Assembly: GCA_965554225.1 (NCBI GenBank)
Contig: CBEVZC010000135.1
Coordinates: 1-7,937, forward strand
Direction of reading: 5' to 3'
DNA length: 7,937 nt
DNA from: BMS3ABIN04 sp965554225
Lineage (GTDB): Bacteria; Bacteroidota; Ignavibacteria; Ignavibacteriales; Melioribacteraceae
A program made the position numbers and the translations under genes. The notes below the pieces were generated by a model. The model saw only the letters and a program-made list of their open reading frames with translations. It ran no database searches and had not been told where the DNA came from. This document shows, in pieces, positions 5,887 to 7,937 of this stretch; within the stretch, counting starts at the first letter, position 1; each line of letters begins with the position of its first letter.

Positions 5887-7122
5887 ATGACTTCATTATT
5901 TTTTGTAAAAGTTCTACTAATATTAATTCTTCTAATTGCAGTTGAAATATATTTCTTCAAAAAATTAGTAAAGTCAACCCATAATTTGTTTCCAAACATT
6001 TCGGTAAAAAAAATAAGGTTTTGGAAAAATGCACTTGCCATATTCATTAACTTGCTTCCTATTTTTGCTATTATTTCTTTAGCTTATATGTTCATATCCG
6101 GCGCAAGAAATTTAACGCCTCCCCAAAGCATTCTATTTGATTACCTTGTTCAATATCCGTTTTGGATTGGAGCAATAATTATAGGTCAAGTGATATTGAT
6201 ATTCTTAATATTCAAAATTTTTCTTTTCATAATAAAACGGTTTAATAAAGATAAAATAAAGATTAATAAAATTGAATCGGTAATATTCATTGGACTTTTG
6301 CTAATATTTGTTGTTTATGTTCCCGCTAGAACAATTTACGATTACAATTCGGTTGAGATAAGAAAAGTAATTTATGAAAAGGAAGATTTGCCTAATGTTT
6401 TAAACGGATTTAAAATAGTTTTGATTTCAGATACACAAGCTGACCGTTACACCGATCAAAAAAGATTGGGGAATTTTATTAAAAAAGTGAATGAACTAAA
6501 ACCGGATCTTGTTTTAATCGGCGGAGATATTATTACAAGCACACCGAACTATATAAAAATTGGAGCTGAATATCTTGGCAAAATCAAAGCAAAGTATGGG
6601 GTTTTTAGTTGCGTCGGAGATCACGATAATTGGGCTTACCGCTCCGATATGAAAAGAAGTCTGCGGGAAGTTGAGCAAGCAATGCTTAATGCCGGCGTTC
6701 CTATGATTGATGACCAAAACAGAATAATAAAAGTTGATTCATCCAAAATTAAAGTATCGTTTGTAAAAAACACTTATGTGGACAAAGCGCCCAACGGTAT
6801 ACTTGACAGTCTTGCACAAGATTCTTCAAACTACAATCTGAAAATATTTATGGTTCATCAGCCGCGACAGCGCTTAATTAATTTTGCTCAAAAACATAAA
6901 TACGATTTATATTTATGCGGGCATACGCACGGCGGACAAATGACATTTATCTTTCCGTTTTATAATCTTTCACCTACACAAATAGAAACTCCGTATATGC
7001 GCGGCAATTATAAGTTCGGACAAATGTTGATGATTGTTACACGAGGACTCGGAATGTCAGTTGCGCCAATCCGTTACAATTCAACTCCAGAGATAACCGA
7101 AATAATTTTGAGGGAAAAATAA
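5887..7122 (+). CDS. Membrane-anchored metallophosphoesterase (YkuE-like)
   Basis: This 411-residue protein has an N-terminal membrane region with about four helices (roughly 5-24, 48-70, 91-117, 131-147), then a calcineurin-like phosphoesterase domain from about 170. Motifs in order are ISDTQAD (D182), LIGGDII (D214), CVGDHDNW (244-249), MVHQP (H324) and CGHTHGGQ (H346, H348). The overall order and the GHTHGGQ ending are those of YkuE/YaeI-type enzymes, which in other bacteria act on membrane or lipid-linked phosphates. The number of helices does not settle whether the domain faces the cytoplasm or outside. Two normally invariant positions differ: the DxH motif reads D-T-Q184, and GNHD reads GDHD (D245). 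The start ATG 5887 has only a weak GCGGG upstream. It is 125 bases after the preceding gene and probably separately transcribed. Confidence 0.9.
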   Translation: MTSLFFVKVLLILILLIAVEIYFFKKLVKSTHNLFPNISVKKIRFWKNALAIFINLLPIFAIISLAYMFISGARNLTPPQSILFDYLVQYPFWIGAIIIGQVILIFLIFKIFLFIIKRFNKDKIKINKIESVIFIGLLLIFVVYVPARTIYDYNSVEIRKVIYEKEDLPNVLNGFKIVLISDTQADRYTDQKRLGNFIKKVNELKPDLVLIGGDIITSTPNYIKIGAEYLGKIKAKYGVFSCVGDHDNWAYRSDMKRSLREVEQAMLNAGVPMIDDQNRIIKVDSSKIKVSFVKNTYVDKAPNGILDSLAQDSSNYNLKIFMVHQPRQRLINFAQKHKYDLYLCGHTHGGQMTFIFPFYNLSPTQIETPYMRGNYKFGQMLMIVTRGLGMSVAPIRYNSTPEITEIILREK

Positions 7123-7160
7123 ATATTTTCAAACCTGTTGGGCAAACTGCTAAAATTAAC

Positions 7161-7190
7161 TTGATCCTAAACAATCAATTAATTTATTAC
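7161..7190 (+). promoter_or_regulatory. Weak promoter candidate for the DinB-DUF2147 pair
   Basis: TTGATC (7161-7166) and TATTAC (7185-7190) stand 18 bases apart, each matching the sigma-70 consensus at four of six positions, with a leader of about 30 bases to the start codon. In such AT-rich DNA this may be chance. Confidence 0.22.
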
Positions 7191-7225
7191 TATATTACTG
7201 CAAAATATTTTGGGATCATATAAAA

Positions 7226-7762
7226 TTGAAACTTCAAGAAAAAATTGTACAATTGGAAAAAGATAGATTAACTCTATTAAACGAAATTAAAATTTTAAAT
7301 GATGACGAACTGAATTACAAACCCAATCCGGATAATTGGTCTATTATTCAAGTGATGCATCATTTGATAAAGTCGGAACAATTATCCGTGGTTTACATAA
7401 AAAGAAAAATTAGCAATAAATCGAATATTGATAAGTCAAATTTGCGATCGAAGTTTAATGCTTTTGCTCTGAAATGGGGATTAAATTTCCCGATAAAATT
7501 TAAAGCGCCGGCAAGTGTTTCCAATGTGCCGGACTTTGATACTTTTGAAAATACAACTTCAAAGTGGGATAACGTACGGAATTCTTTTATTGACCTTATA
7601 AATAATACTTCCGAGAAAATACTGGACAGAGATATTTTCAAACATCCTATTGCAGGTAAAATGAATATCATTGGAACTTTGGATTTCTTCGACGCCCATT
7701 TTAAACATCATAAAAAACAAATTAAGTCATTATTAACCCATTTAACGCAGGAGAAAAAATGA
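7226..7762 (+). CDS. DinB-family (DinB_2-like) metal-binding four-helix protein
   Basis: The 178-residue product has the usual DinB/YfiT length and helical make-up. Early residues ELNYKPNPDNWSIIQVMHHLIKSE match the common pattern in which a tryptophan-containing segment leads to the first metal histidine (H45/H46 with E51). The C-terminal helix has DAHFKHHKKQI, with H158 and H161/H162 as the remaining ligands. Members of this fold bind Zn or Ni, and some are thiol-dependent transferases; the reaction here cannot be told. The start is TTG at 7226, with GGGA at 7212-7215 as a possible ribosome site; no ATG lies near enough upstream to replace it, and the family's first helix begins immediately. 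Its TGA overlaps the ATG of the DUF2147 gene (ATGA, 7759-7762), indicating a coupled pair. Confidence 0.82.
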   Translation: MKLQEKIVQLEKDRLTLLNEIKILNDDELNYKPNPDNWSIIQVMHHLIKSEQLSVVYIKRKISNKSNIDKSNLRSKFNAFALKWGLNFPIKFKAPASVSNVPDFDTFENTTSKWDNVRNSFIDLINNTSEKILDRDIFKHPIAGKMNIIGTLDFFDAHFKHHKKQIKSLLTHLTQEKK

Positions 7763-7937
7763 AAAAAAACGTCATGTTTTTATTGATTATCTCAATACTT
7801 TTAACTTTAACTAATTTTGCATTTGCACAGCAAAAAGATATAACGGGATTGTGGAAAACCATAGACGACGAAACGCATCAAGCGAAATCAGTCGTGAAAA
7901 TTTATATTAAAGATGGAAAACTCTATGGCGATGTTGT
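7759..7937 (+). CDS. Secreted DUF2147 protein, N-terminal part (cut by window end)
   Basis: The first 59 codons are inside the window. A signal peptide, MKKNVMFLLIISILLTLTNFAFA, is followed by a likely cleavage before QQKD, so the product is exported to the periplasm or beyond. The mature start, ITGLWKTIDDETHQAKSVVKIY followed by DGKLYGDVV, is the typical opening of DUF2147 proteins (G-x-W-x-T-IDD and K-SVV-IY). Those are small beta-rich proteins, often about 140-150 residues, of unknown function. AGGAG at 7749-7753 lies five bases before the ATG. The gene overlaps the DinB gene by four bases. The frame is open to the window edge, so the truncation is an artefact of the cut, not of the gene. 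Confidence 0.85.
   Translation, partial: MKKNVMFLLIISILLTLTNFAFAQQKDITGLWKTIDDETHQAKSVVKIYIKDGKLYGDV

Overview
The window is AT-rich (roughly one third GC) and bacterial. Several things point to the Bacteroidota/Ignavibacteriota (FCB) side: a DhnA/FbaB-type class I aldolase, a lipoprotein with a lipocalin-like fold, a DUF2147 protein, an Rrf2 regulator with a CVLGFPNC...CPVH cysteine segment, and a crotonase whose sequence resembles a form I recall from Flavobacteriia-like genomes. Shine-Dalgarno sequences of the AGGAG/GAGGG type precede several genes, which fits Ignavibacteria-like bacteria better than Flavobacteriia. This placement is an inference from memory of the families, not from a search.

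Layout. Positions 1-266 hold no convincing gene but contain a 41-bp tandem repeat (two copies plus a shortened third). An Rrf2 regulator (267-698, minus) is divergent from a small lipoprotein gene (913-1407, plus). The 214 bases between them carry two dyad-symmetric sites and a promoter-like element. The lipoprotein gene and the convergent class I fructose-bisphosphate aldolase gene fbaB (1446-2492, minus) share a GC-rich hairpin that can act as a terminator in both directions. Its left arm lies inside the end of the lipoprotein reading frame.

From 2621 to 5761 four plus-strand genes are packed as a likely operon: a HAD phosphatase with a TTG start, a LiuC-like enoyl-CoA hydratase joined to it by an ATGA overlap, a DUF1853 gene broken by one frameshift, and a protein combining a ubiquitin-like domain, a Mut7-C PIN-type RNase domain and a zinc ribbon. 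A separate gene follows for a membrane-anchored metallophosphoesterase with two unusual metal-site residues (5887-7122). Last come a DinB-family protein with a TTG start (7226-7762) and, overlapping it by ATGA, a secreted DUF2147 protein cut by the window end.

Taken together this looks like ordinary chromosomal housekeeping and accessory content: glycolysis/gluconeogenesis, acyl-CoA metabolism, envelope proteins and a redox or NO/Fe-S type regulator. I see no mobile element, CRISPR array, RNA gene or recognisable defence system. The points most worth a second look are the DUF1853 frameshift, the Ub-Mut7C-Zn ribbon protein, the altered phosphoesterase motifs, the dyads near rrf2, and the reading frame that runs into a terminator.
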